Positions 1 through 11,765 are shown, counted from the stretch's first letter. The stretch is DNA of 64,000 nt from Lumbricus rubellus (GCA_945859605.1 OX243821.1:16287899-16351898), one strand, 5' to 3'. Made by a program: numbers and translations. Notes: a model not told the origin generated them from the letters alone.

Positions 1-67
1 TACTCCAGGATCCGCTGCACTCCAATGCCACCGCCACGAAGTCATGTGTCCGGGTGATTGCGTCGTA

Positions 68-73
68 TTTATA

Positions 74-127
<54 letters not shown>
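68..127. repeat. TTA microsatellite
   Basis: About 20 TTA/ATT units, in intron 2 of the left sulfotransferase copy. The homologous intron of the right copy carries a GTA array instead. Confidence 0.9.
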
Positions 128-441
128 GTTAGCCTATTATTATTGTTATAGTAATCATTCATGCGTACTTTCATTTAATACTTAATTAGAACTTGACTTA
201 TAACAGTCATGGTGATAAACATAGGCCTAATATCATAGCGATAATAAGAACAACAATATGATGATAATAATAATATAACAATAATAAATATATTAATAAT
301 AATATTATTATTATCATCATATTGTTGACCATAATATTAACAACGACAAAAATAATCTTAAAAAACAACAACAACAATAATAGTGATAATAGTGATAATA
401 ATAATAGCAAAAACAAAATAATTGGACATGGCACTAATTAC

Positions 442-2972
442 TTTTCGCTCCCGTTGTCGTGGTGATAGAGGTTTCTCGGGGCTATCTTGTCGTTAACCCA
501 CCCCCATTTCGTGGTTGGGGCGGCCAATGGTTCAAACCAGTAGAAGGCATTGGGGTTCAGGTTGAACATGGAGCCGAGGAAAGTTGATCCGGAACGATAG
601 TAGGAAAACAGCAAGACGTTAACGCGTCCGTCTTTTCTTTTTATCTGAAGAAAACAATGCAGTAGGCCCTATTTAGGACAGAAATTTACCAACAATAAAT
701 TTCTTTTGAAAGTTGACCTAAACTTGTTGAAAAATCAATAATTGTTCATCGTTTTGCAGAAGTGATAACTAATTAATCAACACATAGCGTATGCTTCTGT
801 TTATAAATTCGCGTTTTGCAATCGTGACAACTTAATCAACAGACAGCTTATGCTTCTGTTTATCAATGCGCGTTTTGCAATCGTGACAACTTAATCAACA
901 ATCAACACACAGCTTAAGCTTCTGTTTATCAATGCGCGTTTTGCAATCGTGATAAATTATAACTTAATCAACGCACAGCTTAAGCTTCTGTTTATCAATG
1001 CGCGTTTTGCAATCGTGATAAATTATAACTTAATCAACACACAGCTTAAGCTTCTGTTTATCAATGCGCGTTTTGCAATCGTGATAAATTATAACTTAAT
1101 CAACACACAGCTTATGCTTCTGTTTATCAATGCGCGTTTTCCACTCGTGATAACTTAATCAACAGACAGCTAGTATCGATTTTATTATCAAGCACATGCT
1201 CCGAAGAGTCATTCAGACCGAATGAAAATATTGACAAAACTTGACAGTACTGTTGTCTGATTGGTGATATTGACGATATTTATAACGCAACCATATCACG
1301 AGATGTTGATTTTTTATGCCTCTTACTTATTTAACCTATTGTCGGCTTACACTATAGAAAGCAAAGGCACTGTCTACGCTGTCTACAGTTACGACCTGCC
1401 GATTTTTTATTCATTCATTCATTCATTCATTCAAGAATTTATATAGGGGCCTAGCGCTTCTTCAAGAGACTACTCAGAAGCGCTTCCGACGCTAGCACGG
1501 CATAACAGAACAGTTTTGAGTTTTAATTTTTTATGTTTCAATAATAACCCCCAGTAGACGTACAGTAGCTGCCGTGGGAGCCCATTCCAGACAACTGGGC
1601 CGATCACAGAAAAGGCTCTATTCTGCATCGTTGCAGTTCGTGCGAATGGGACCAAGAGCAATCCCTTGTGAAAGAAGGGGGCGGTGGCCCTGGGTACTCG
1701 TGGAGCAACAAAGCTGTCGCAAGTAGTCAGTTGCAATTCCAAGCTACATTGCCTAACTAGAGCAGCGATCCTAAATTCAATGCGCTGCTGAGTAGAAAGC
1801 CAGCGCAATGTCTCCAGCATGAACTATAGCTGGACAAAAGAATCAAATTTAGGGATTTGGCCAATTAAACGCGCTGCAGTAGGCCTACAGGCTACGTTTT
1901 GACCAAACTTTTATGGAGCGTTATGCCCTGAAATTCAGGATATTGACCTCTCTGACGCTGTATAAATTCCTCAGCAGGGCCGGATTAAGCAATGTGGGGG
2001 CCCTGTTCGGGAGAATTTTGTGGGGGCCCATTTTTTTTAGTCATTTTCGGAAAAGTTGATGACCTTTTTTTTAGTCATCCGGAGAAATTTTGGGAAAATT
2101 ATACCGCTTCATCCGCCCAAAAAGTTGATAACCTTTTTTTTATTCATCTGGCAAAATTTTCGGCAAAATAGTCGTTTGGTCGAAATTTGGGGGAAAAAAT
2201 TTGGGAGGCATTTTGTGGGGGCCCCCTAAAGTGTGGGGGCCCCTGTTCGGCCGAACATGTTGAACATGCCTTAATCCGGCCCTGTTCCTCAGTAATAGTA
2301 TACAATAAATAAATGCAATCGCAAGAAGAGAAAAAGAAATATTGTTGATATCCAGCTGTGTGTCAAATGCCGCAGCCTATGTAATCTAGAACCAGAGGCG
2401 CCCGCAGATATTTCTACCGGAAGGCAAAACACAATTTGTGGGGCGCGGTGGTGTATTGGTTGGTACGGTGCCTTGGAGCCAGAGGGTTCCAGGTTCGAAT
2501 CCACCTCAAGCTGCCGCGCAGAGACCTTGAGTAGGCCAGGAGGCTGAAAAGTCCTCAATCCCCGTCAATTCTCACCATACATTTCCTATAGCTGTTGTTA
2601 CATGTTTAACGACACTTTCATTTCAAAGATGATTAGTGTCACCGCGCCATTTAGGTCTCCGTGGACGGACCGTGCTAGCCCGAGAATTTTGAATCTCTGA
2701 AATAGCCACCTTCGGGAAGCGAACCGCCGCCCGCACGCTGTCTTTCACAGAGCTGCGTACAGACGACGCGCGGCCAGCGCTCTTACCGATGTAGCTAAGC
2801 GAACCAGTTAGAGATTTTCTGTTCGTATTCAAAATCATAGGCTACTTACCGCGGATTTGCTTGGCTTATTCGTCAGTTTAGTCCAGAGAAACAGAGATGA
2901 TGTGACGCAGAAGAGGACTGCGATAGTGAGCATCCATCTTACTGTTGTTTTCTCTCTCCTTCCGCAACCCAT
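442..2972 (-). CDS. Carbohydrate sulfotransferase, left copy, 5' part (exons 1-2)
   Basis: First two coding exons of a Golgi type II membrane sulfotransferase (Sulfotransfer_1 family, CHST1/3-like), which moves sulfate from PAPS to a sugar hydroxyl. Exon 1 is 2850-2972 (41 codons): a short cytoplasmic tail then a hydrophobic anchor containing FCVTSSLFLW; donor GTAAGT. Exon 2 is 442-644 (203 nt, phase 0 to 2) and holds the 5'-phosphosulfate loop YYRSGSTF. Both exons have exactly the lengths of those in the right-hand copy at 5565-7418, and homology continues about 100 bp upstream of the ATG. The third exon, with the 3'-phosphate site, must lie left of the window. Intron 1 is about 2.2 kb because it contains a tandem repeat, a LINE fragment, a hAT-like MITE and a SINE head. 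No frame break is seen, but completeness cannot be judged. Family call confident; sugar substrate unknown. Confidence 0.85.
749..1175. repeat. 60-66 bp tandem repeat
   Basis: About six units containing CTTCTGTTTATCAATGCGCG and TTTTGCAATCGTGA, in intron 1 of the left sulfotransferase copy. Later units carry an extra AAATTATAA. Confidence 0.9.
1412..1830 (-). mobile_element. CR1/L2-like LINE 3' fragment
   Basis: Minus-strand frame with the C-terminal RT-region motif RTATMQNRAFSVIGPVVWN and LRWLSTQQRIEF, typical of CR1/L2 elements. It ends with the GCGCTTCTGAGTAG tail and (GAAT)n repeats. 5' truncated. Confidence 0.75.
1975..2284. mobile_element. hAT-like MITE, CAGGGCCGGATTAAG family
   Basis: 310 bp; terminal inverted repeats CAGGGCCGGATTAAG / CTTAATCCGGCCCTG and a perfect 8-bp target duplication TTCCTCAG on both sides. 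No coding capacity. Confidence 0.9.
2440..2545 (+). mobile_element. SINE head, truncated
   Basis: tRNA-like head GGGGCGCGGTGGTGTATTGG with pol III B box GGTTCGAATCC; breaks off after the GACCTTGAG segment. Confidence 0.75.
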
Positions 2973-3599
2973 TGTAGCCCATCTCAAGGCTATTGTCATC
3001 GGTCTACACAACATCATCACTCAGCTTCTTCGGCTCCGCGTGAACTTGGAAGAACTCAACTCGGTTAATTTAACCAGAAACAGTATCTTAACTTTAACGT
3101 ATTCTAAGGCTAACTCGAACATCAGCGTGGTCTTCGTAAGAGACGATGGTATCTGCCAGCAGGCACTGCGTAGTGCGTAAAGCAGCTCTTCCACTCAGAC
3201 AATGTTATGCTCTCCCCTTCCGAATCTACGGATTTTGACCCACTGCCTATCGATACTTGTAGTATCTATGAACGACGAACGTATAATCCTTGGTGGAATC
3301 ACCAAAAAAGAAGAAAAAAATGCTTATTAAGTGCTGTAATATGCCAAGCAAATTTCTGTCCAGGGTAAAGGCCTTTGTTGTTATAGACAGTCTGACAGGG
3401 GTCAAATCAGATCCATCCAGCCATCTTGAAATATTTCTTGGTCTGAACAGAAGTTATGCTTGTGATAATGTGATTAAACCTTGAAATTGTACAACTTTCT
3501 TCTGATTCAGCGGCGAGCGCCTGTAAATTTTTGCCGCAACTTCGCTTTTGTGGGTCCAGTATAATATTTCAGTTATATCCCACGAGGTATAGCTCGAGC

Positions 3600-4075
3600 C
3601 ACTTCTGTCGCGAGGATCCTTTATGGTTTATGCTGCCCCAGCCTGGTGGAGGTTCACCATGATCGACGACAGAACTAAGTTAGAACGAATGTTGAACCGG
3701 ATGCGATTATTTGGATTCTTTTCCGCGATGTTCCCGAACATGGAGAAATTAGTTGCTGGAGTTGGTGCTGGGCTGCTTCGTAAAGCAATGCTAAAATTAT
3801 GTCAATTACGTCCTGAGGAATCTTTTCCACCGCTAACAAAAAACGCCTATAACTTACGCCCTTGACCGCATCCTTTTGTTCTTCCATTTAAGGATGTTAG
3901 AAACTTTATTCCGAGGGTCCTCTTTGCCACCCATTAATGACATTGTTATGTTCATACTATTTTGTTGTTGTTTATTATATAATATTTAACGTGCTTTGAC
4001 GTGTAACTGGGTGCGGTGTGTCATCCTGATTGGTCTAATTTTCTAATTAAACGAAGATTATTACTATTATAATAG
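3600..4075 (+). pseudogene. LINE 3' fragment with nonsense mutation
   Basis: C-terminal RT-region remnant: VYAAPAWWRF, then ESFPPLTKNAYNLRP and after an in-frame TGA PHPFVLPFKDVRNFIPRVLF. The stop is where related proteins read LRPR, so it fits a CGA to TGA change. The 3' end is an (ATT)-rich tail. It lies between the two sulfotransferase copies. Confidence 0.65.
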
Positions 4076-4202
4076 CGAGTCCGTTTTATATCTCGAGCAA
4101 GCTTAATGGCAGAGCATCAGTGGTGAGCAACAACACGACGTCTGCTCATTGCGGAGGTCCGCTCATTCGCTGACTTCGTGTCGCACCATTTCGCTAGGCG
4201 GG

Positions 4203-4473
4203 CAGTGGCGGATCCAGAACTGTTCGAAGGGGGGAGCGAAATCTTTGGTCTTGGTATATGGAGACATTTCGTCGTTTGTCGCCAAAAAAGTTGATGACCT
4301 TTAAGTAAAACCGAATGGGGGGGCCACGTCCCATGCAATTTCGTTAATGAAGGAGCCAATATGCCATGAGACCCTATTCATATTGCTAATTTCATGCCGA
4401 GTGGGGGGCCACGTTTCATGGCATTTTTAAATGGGGGGGATTGCCGGATTGGCTTCCCATGGATCCGCCCCTG
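4203..4473. mobile_element. hAT-like MITE, CAGTGGCGGATCC family
   Basis: 271 bp; ends CAGTGGCGGATCCAGAA / GGATCCGCCCCTG; 8-bp target duplication TAGGCGGG / TAGGCGGC (7 of 8). Confidence 0.85.
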
Positions 4474-4715
4474 TAGGCGGCTAAATGTATATTATTTTTT
4501 TAAACGCCGTATGAACTGAATGACAGATCGATCTTCGCGTTTCGTGTTTCCGACCAGAGCAAAGCCTGGAAGTCGATTGCTGCCAGGTGTGGCACAGGTA
4601 GCGTGACAGAGGACAGATTTTTTAAAAATTCTTATAGAACGGGTTTCCTTAGCGCGCGCGCACACACACATTCACACACACTCACGTACACCCCCACCCC
4701 CACACACAAACACAC

Positions 4716-4945
4716 GGGGCGCGGTGGTGTATTGGTTATGTTCGTCGCCTTGCAGCCGAAAGATTGCAGGTTCGAATCCACCTCAAGTCGCGACGCAAGG
4801 GCCTTGGGCAAGTCCCTCACGCGCCATTGCTCAGCGCTTTGGCGTGAAACTCCGATGCAGTGTCCACTCTGCAATCGGGAGCGCCTCTGAGTAGAAAGAG
4901 ATGGAAGGGGCGCTATAACAAATGCACATAGGCCTACAAACAAAA
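4716..4945 (+). mobile_element. Full-length tRNA-derived SINE
   Basis: Head GGGGCGCGGTGGTGTATTGG, B box GGTTCGAATCC, a conserved body and the LINE-like tail GAGCGCCTCTGAGTAG...GGGGCGCTATAACA. Inserted after a CA-rich simple repeat. Confidence 0.88.
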
Positions 4946-5123
4946 ACGAACTTCACTCAACACGGTCCATACCCCTCTGGACTAAATATTGATCTTTAGT
5001 TTGGCCCTACCAGTACATCCCACTTAGACTCCAACCGACCTGGCCCCACCACTTCCCCACTCTGGCTCACCCCATCCACCCCCAACTCCACCCCACTTTA
5101 CCCAACTTCACACAGTCTAACTG

Positions 5124-5150
5124 TTCCGCTTACCCTCTGGGTAAGCGGAA
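5124..5150. repeat. Perfect 12-bp inverted repeat hairpin
   Basis: TTCCGCTTACCC, a 3-base loop TCT, then GGGTAAGCGGAA. It lies about 415 bp upstream of the right sulfotransferase start, after a C-rich CCACC tract (5010-5110). Confidence 0.7.
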
Positions 5151-5564
5151 TTTCCGGATTAATTTCAGCGTTAAGCCTCATCCCGTTCCCTCTTTCCCTC
5201 AATACGCTCCACCTCCTACCTCCTTCTACCTCCTCCAACCATGCCCCTCTTCGGTAATTAGTGTTGGCAGGAAATTGTGGGGTGACTCGGTAAATAATTA
5301 TTGGGCGTGCGTCAGTGTTTGCGTATGGCGCAGCTATCGCCTTTTATTTCAAATACGAGATATCTCGTAGCTGGCGTGTGACGGAGACATTTTAACTAGG
5401 AGATATCTCGTAGCTGTCGGACAATGTGCTTAAGTCAATATAGGCAGTTAATGGAGTCAACAGGTGTTGAGACCTTTTAAATTCACTTGGGTTGACGAGG
5501 CTGAAAGAATGACGTCAGTAGGCTAAACCGATGATAATGGCAATTGAGATAGACTACCGGTACA

Positions 5565-6374
5565 ATGATCTGCGGAAAAGGAGAGAAACCAACAGTAAGA
5601 TGGATGCTCAGAGTCACAGTAATCTTCTGCGTCACATCCTCTCTGTTTCTTTGGATTAAGCTGACGAATAAGCCAAGCAGATCCGCGGTAAGTTTGAAGC
5701 GGCGCAGAAAATCGTTAGAGAAAAGCTACGGCGAGAATAAGCTGCATCAACATCTCGTTAATAAATGGGCAGAATTTGGTTTCCGTTTGGAGGTGGGGGG
5801 CTAAAAACTAAAACTTGGGCTTTGGTTTGGGCGGAGACTCAGAATTTTTTCCTCAGCCCCCAAAAGGTTGATGACTTTCATTAGGCATCGGGTCGATATT
5901 TCATAAAAACCATACTATTTTCTCTGCCAAAAAGTTGACGACCATTTTTAGTCATTTGATTCAAGTTTCTTCGTGAAAAAAAGCCATTTTCTCCTAATAT
6001 ATTTTCGAGTTCTAAATACTGGATTACTCTCTTCAGATAAAAAGGAAAGATGGACGCGTTGGCGTCTTGCTGTTTTCCTACTATCGCTCCGGATCAACTT
6101 TCCTCGGTTCAATGTTCAACCTGAACCCCGATGCCTTCTACTGGTTTGAACCATTGGCCGTCCCAACCACGAAATGGGGGTGGGTCGACGACAAGATAGC
6201 CCCGAGAAACCTCTATCACCACGACAACGGGAGCGAAAAGTAATTGATGACTCTGCCAATTATTTTGTTCTTTCTATTGTCATTGTCACACTTATCACTA
6301 TTAGGCCTACTATTGCTGTCATGATAATTATTGTGGTAGTAGTAGTGGTAGTAGTAGTAGTGGTAGTAGTAGTG

Positions 6375-6446
<72 letters not shown>

Positions 6447-7418
6447 TAGTAGTAGTAGCTGTGGTGGTGACAGTTGTAGTTGTTGTTGTAGTAGGGGCCT
6501 ACAGGTCAATACTCAATATTAATTATAGACTACTAACAGTAGCAGCAATAATAATAGCCTACACCAATAATCGTAAATGCAAAAATCAAGTGTTCGTTTG
6601 TTTTTGTAACGAGGTCAATTCCATTGGATGACCTACACGAGACGCTCCTGTCTCCACTCGATCTCATATACGACTGCAACATAACCGCCCTCAGTCCCGT
6701 CTTCTTCACATCGCCCATCTCCCGCTGGCTGCTGAAGCTGACCGCCTTCGCAGACTACAACCGCTGCCTCTCCATGCCACACTCTTACTTCAAAACCAAG
6801 GACACATATCACCGGAACAATGTTTCACAACATCGCCAGCAATGCCTGTCCGTTCTTCCGCCCAGGTGTCGACGTAGTAGCATCGTAGCCGTCAAAACTA
6901 TCCGGCTGAGGATGGATCTGGCAGAGGAGTTGTTACGGAGAGATGCCACGCTCCGGTTGGTCTACATGGTCCGCGATCCCCGCGGAATGCTCAACTCCTG
7001 GTGGACGAGTGGACAAATCGCCCTAAAAATCCGTAATGCTATCTACGGTGCCGGAGAGTTCGAGGCAGATGCTAGACTCATGTGCAAGAGGATGTTGAAC
7101 GATTGGGTGATATTTTCACGCCTTCGTGTTCTGTACCCCGATCGCTGCCTCCAGTTTCGCTACGAGGATCTCGCAGCGTCACCTGAGTCTGTCGTCCAGA
7201 TGGTCTACCGTTTCCTCGGCTTCGAGGAGGCCCCGAGGGAGGTCCTGGTGGGATTCAGAGAGATGACATCGGCAAATTCTTCAGATGGGATCTTCGGTGT
7301 TCATCGGACTAATTCGACGGCCACCTCGCAGTCGTGGATGATGACAATGCCACTAGACAGACAAAAGATGGTCGCAGACAATTGTCTGGAACTTTTAGAA
7401 GCCGCCGGCTATCAATGA
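5565..7418 (+). CDS. Carbohydrate sulfotransferase, right copy, complete
   Basis: Complete three-exon gene for a 376-residue Golgi sulfotransferase of the CHST1/3-like group. Exons: 5565-5687 (phase 0), 6037-6239 (phase 2), 6614-7418 (stop TGA). Donors are GTAAGT and GTAATT; acceptors TTCAG and GAG. Residues about 14-31 form the signal anchor. The PAPS 5'-phosphosulfate loop is YYRSGSTF (about residues 56-63) and the 3'-phosphate site is VRDPRG (about 228-233). The length suits the family (roughly 380-480). The ATG at 5565 is chosen because it matches the start of the left copy and gives a clean type II topology; an ATG at 5531 is in another frame. Intron 2 carries a long GTA microsatellite. 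The gene is head to head with the left copy, about 2.6 kb between start codons. The acceptor sugar (galactose, GlcNAc or GalNAc) cannot be told from sequence. Confidence 0.9.
6333..6447. repeat. GTA microsatellite
   Basis: About 35 GTA/GTG units in intron 2 of the right sulfotransferase copy; the source of spurious poly-valine and poly-tyrosine frames. Confidence 0.95.
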
Positions 7419-7583
7419 CGTCTCGACTGCCATGTACAGTAGGCCTAGCGTAAGTCAAATGGAGTCATGCTGTGGAGCATGGTCGCCCGTAAAATTTTTA
7501 CATGGGGCGAAGCACAGTGGTCGCGGTTAAATTTTGCCAGTAAGAGCTTGAAAATTCAGAGCATGGAGACATTTTGCTTAGAG

Positions 7584-7672
7584 GTCCCTACGAGGCAGCT
7601 TGAGGTGGATTCGAACCTGCAACCCTCCGGCTGAAAGGCAACAAACATACCCACTACACCACCGCATCTCAC
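7584..7672 (-). mobile_element. SINE head, truncated
   Basis: Reverse-strand SINE head with GGATTCGAACC (B box complement) and CACTACACCACCGC. It begins mid-body, so the LINE-like tail is missing. Confidence 0.75.
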
Positions 7673-8049
7673 AAGGAATTGAGTTGTAGTTGTATTATTA
7701 TTATAGAACGGACAACATTATTTGTTTCACACAAAATGGTTTGAATTGTTAAGAATTGTTAAGAGTATTAGTTAATCAGAGTCAGAATTATATTATTGTT
7801 GTAATTAAATTAGTTATGAGTACCAGTTATTTTCTCAGTTGCTCAGGAACAGGTTTTAACTTGATTGAATGAATTTCAATATTTATTTCTTCAAAAAGCA
7901 CTGGCGTTTGCAACGAGCAAATTTAATCAACGTCAATTGAAATTGACTAAAAATACTGCAGTACATAGTCTCATTAAATACAAACCTTACCAGAAATTTA
8001 TAACACACTTAACAAATACGATTTAATTTTAAGTAACTTGGGCATCAAA
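7673..8049. other. Intergenic, nothing recognised
   Basis: AT-rich DNA downstream of the sulfotransferase gene. No exon, RNA gene or element ends seen. Confidence 0.5.
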
Positions 8050-8312
8050 AGCTGAGAAAAGGGAGAGAGAGACAACAGAGACAGAAGGACAGAGATACAG
8101 ACATATAGGGATAGATAGAAAGAGACAGAGACAGTCGGACAAAAAGAGAGCCACAGACAGAGACAGACAGAGAGATACAGAAATACCGAGACAGATGAAA
8201 AGAGACAGATATAGTCAGACAGAGAGAGATAGACAGACAAAGAGAGAGATCTCGAGAGAGATCGAGAGACAGACAGAGAGAGAGAGAGACAGAGAGAGAG
8301 AGAGACAGACAG
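8050..8312. repeat. GACA/GAGA simple repeat
   Basis: Long purine-rich array of mixed GACA, GAGA and CAGA units; it produces low-complexity Ser/Leu frames on the minus strand. Confidence 0.9.
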
Positions 8313-8639
8313 AGCACCCTAATCAGATGGATATGGCGTCCCATGGCGCCTTAGGTCCATCCATAAACACACAAAAATCATATTTTCGAACCCCCTCCCC
8401 CTCTGCTGCAATTTTGTGGAACCCTCTATGCGCAGTTACACACATACGAAATCTACACATAAGCTACTCTATCCCCATCATTTAAAAAGTCAGATAGCTA
8501 GAGGCAACTATGAAACATTTATTTTTTTATTTGTTAAACATTATATACCTTAGCTACAAAAATTTAACTGTTATGGTTTACCGTTTAGATCTGACCAGAA
8601 TTCAATTACATCGTAATCAAAAGCCATCGCACGACTACG

Positions 8640-8825
8640 GGTTAAAAGAGAGTTTAAAATAAGGTCAATATGGATGTATATTTTCCCACAAAAACTGCTG
8701 GATGGGATGATGGAAGAGAAATACAAAGAACTTAAGGACATGGCACAACAGCGGGAAACGTGGAGACATTGGACGTTTAAAGGACCTGCCGCTTGGCAGA
8801 GAACCTAAAGAAGAAGAAGATTTAC
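8640..8825 (+). mobile_element. LINE 3' terminal remnant with AAG tail
   Basis: Short frame ending KGPAAWQRT and stop, followed by AAAGAAGAAGAAG. The combination resembles the very end of a non-LTR retrotransposon ORF plus its tail; family not resolved. Confidence 0.4.
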
Positions 8826-8977
8826 AAATTTACTTTGCACACGTAAGCGTACATTTTGTAGATACCCCTCCTACTTCGTACGCAAATCTCTGGTGACCCC
8901 TGCGTACGTAAGATTTGGACAGACCCTTACCGATCCATCGTGAAGCAAAAAACACCGGCAAAGCACAAATTTATATA

Positions 8978-10146
8978 CAGGGTGCGCCAAAAAAAAATAC
9001 CCCCCTAAGATTTTTGCCAATATCTTGACCAAATATAAGAATTTTTTGATGAAATTTTACAGTCTTAAAGACAATTCATATTTACACCAGATGGCCAGAT
9101 TTCATTAAAATATTTCAAACAGAACAAAAGTTATGCCACTTTTAGTGAAGCCACCCACCGTTTTTGACGATTCAAAAACGCGACGCAGCAAAAAGTAATA
9201 AAAATGCAATCTAATTATTCTGGCCAATATCTTGGCCAAAAGTAAGAATATCGTAATGAAATTTTCCAGGCTTAAAGACAATTCATATCTGCATATGATG
9301 GTCAGATTTCATCAAAATATTTCCAAAACAACAAATGTTATACCACTTTTAGTAAGGCCACCCCCCAATTTTTGACAATTCAAAGACGTAACGCAGCAAA
9401 AACACGATTTTATTAAGTCTCATCTCAAATAATTATTATAAAATAGCCTTGATATTGACAGATGATCATTATTATTACTATTTAAAAAATAAACAGGGTA
9501 CCAGCGTAGCTGCACGTCACTGAGAAGTCACTTATCAAGATGACAATCAAATTCTTAAAATTAGAAATAACAAGGAATCTGTCAGATAGTCAACATGTCC
9601 ATCAAGAACTCTGCATAGAGACTCAAAATAAGTTTTGGCACGGGTGGTGGGCACATTGAACACAAGTTGTGAAGCACTACCAAGTTCATTTGACAACAGT
9701 TATTTGTGATGAGACTTAAAAATCGTGTTTTTGTCACTTTTTGTTGCGTTTCGTTTTTGAAACGTCAAAAAACGGTGGGTGGTCTCACTAAAAGTGGCAT
9801 AACTTTTGTTCAGTTTTAAATATTGTGATGAAATCTGGCCACCATGTGTAGATATAAATTGTCTATAAGACTGTAAAATTTCATTTCGATATTTTTATTT
9901 TTGGCCAAGATATTCGCAAAAAACCTAAAAAAAACTGCGTTTCGTTTTTGAAACCTCAAAAAACGGGGGTGACCTCCATAAAAGTGGCATAACTTTTGTT
10001 CTGTTTGAAATATTTTGATAAAATCTGGCCATCATATGTAAATATAAATTGTCTATAAGCCTGTAAATGTTCATTCGAAAATTCTTAATTTTGGCCAAGA
10101 TATTGGCAAAAAATTTAGGGGGGGTATTTTTTTTTGGCGCACCCTG
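8978..10146. mobile_element. Non-autonomous DNA transposon with TA duplication
   Basis: 1,169 bp; ends CAGGGTGCGCCAAAAAAAA / GGCGCACCCTG between TA dinucleotides, suggesting the Tc1/mariner-type target rule. Inside, a motif with TTGGCCAAGATATT and AAAGTGGCATAACTTTTGTT recurs several times in both orientations. No ORF. Confidence 0.8.
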
Positions 10147-10474
10147 TACAACGACTCAATCAGGAATCAATCATCACATCAAAACAAAACTTAATCTAAA
10201 CAAACACGTTTGTATGATCAATCTTAATAAACACACGCACATAATATAATATTCGTATCAATCTCAATTCTCTACATCAAACGTCGTCATATAAGCAAAA
10301 CTCAAAAGCTGGTTGCCACGCAATCGAGAGAAAAAAACTTAAATACAGGGCGAGAGTATTACCGAATATAATAAAAGCATATTTACAAATGAGACACCTA
10401 CATGTATTTGCGTGCGAAACTGACAAGAGACACAGTATGGCAGGATATCTGCAAACGCCAAACAAATCTCCAAT

Positions 10475-10808
10475 CATAGGCGTAGGAGACGGGTGTCCAG
10501 AGGGGCAAATGCCCCCAAAATTTCGGGCAAGTGTGATTTTTCGGGCAAGCAGACCCGGATTTTTTTTAAGTTAAAAAATTTCGGGCAAAAGTACCGGATG
10601 ACTAAAAAAAGGGTCATCAGAACTTTCGGGCAAAACGTAACAGGAAATTTCAGAAGATTTTGGCCGGATGACTAAAAAAGGTTGTCAGAATTTTCGGGCA
10701 AACGTAACGGAAATTTTTATTAAGATTTCGACCGGACGACAAAACAATTTCGGGCAAAAGTCTAATTTCCCCCCCCCCCCAAATGCTGAAATGTCCCCTA
10801 CGCCTATG
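10475..10808. mobile_element. hAT-like MITE, CATAGGCGTA family
   Basis: 334 bp; ends CATAGGCGTAGG / CCTACGCCTATG, flanked by TCTCCAAT / TCTCCAGA (6 of 8). The interior repeats TTTCGGGCAAA. Same family as 33599-33920. Confidence 0.82.
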
Positions 10809-10829
10809 TCTCCAGAGGAAGAGGAAGAA

Positions 10830-11085
10830 GAAGGTAACCAGAAGGGTATGACAAGGGAGGGTCTCCATGACAACGAGGTCACCATAGCAACAAGACAAAC
10901 ACTCATCAACATTCACGAAAGAAACAAAAGTTCTGGCAGAGTCTTCAGACCACAAAAGAACGGAAGAGGAAGAAGAGGGCAACTATAAGGGTATAGTGAG
11001 AAATGGGATCACCATGACAACAAGGTTACCATGACAACAAGGTTACCATGACAACGAGGTCACCATAAACAATGAGACACAAACA
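10830..11085. repeat. Imperfect tandem duplication
   Basis: Two related segments of about 120 bp containing ACAACGAGGTCACCATA and CACTC(A/G)TCAACATTCAC; the second also holds short repeats of GACAACAAGGTTACCAT. Confidence 0.65.
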
Positions 11086-11440
11086 CTCGTCAACATTCAC
11101 AAAGAAAACAAACCACAGTACGATTAATAAAGCATGGTAAACTTAAACTTCAGAAGTTTCTTCGATTGTCAGATTAAGAACAGTTCTGACTTAGAACGGT
11201 ACACAGATAAAGTCAAAACAGGATAAAGAGGCAGAAGAGCAGAAAGTTCAACTACTTATTTCATCAAAGTGTAGTTAGATTTACTCAACGACAAAAGATT
11301 CAAAGGTGCAAAGTAATAATTAACATGCCTCAAAAATCATACATTACACTTCAGGTAACAATTCGTACGATCATATCAACACGCCGTATGTCCGAGACTC
11401 CGTCATCTATTCAGATACTGCCAAAGCTGTCTACTTAGAG

Positions 11441-11765
11441 CCGCGGTTCCCAACCCATGGCCCACAAGGCCTCAAAAATGGCCATCATCTCTAGAAGAAT
11501 TAACAAAAATATAATTTATGAAAAATTCACATTATGGACAGGATAGAACACAAAATTATTTTCTATTACAAACTATTTTATTTTGACGTCTATAAATAAC
11601 ATCAAACACTATATTTTGAATCAATTATAACAATTTTATATGCTTTTAGTTAAGTAAATTTTAGCATTGTGGCCCCCTAATGTCCTTTAACTAAGAAAAA
11701 GTGGCCCGCTTGTCCTCCAACTTAGAAAAAGTGGCCCTAAGGTACAAAAAGGTTGGGAAACAACG
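11441..11765. mobile_element. hAT-like MITE, GCGGTTCCCAACC family
   Basis: 325 bp; ends CCGCGGTTCCCAACC / GGTTGGGAAACAACG and a perfect 8-bp target duplication ACTTAGAG. Relative of the copy at 36950-37317. Confidence 0.88.

Noticed and set aside
949..1158. Repetitive 69-codon frame
   Set aside because: Produced by the 66-bp tandem repeat, whose unit is a multiple of 3.
4716..4800. tRNA gene at the SINE head
   Set aside because: A and B boxes are present, but the sequence continues into the SINE body and shared tail, and the same head recurs at about a dozen sites.
6174..6509. Poly-valine and poly-tyrosine frames
   Set aside because: They come from the GTA microsatellite in intron 2 of the sulfotransferase gene.
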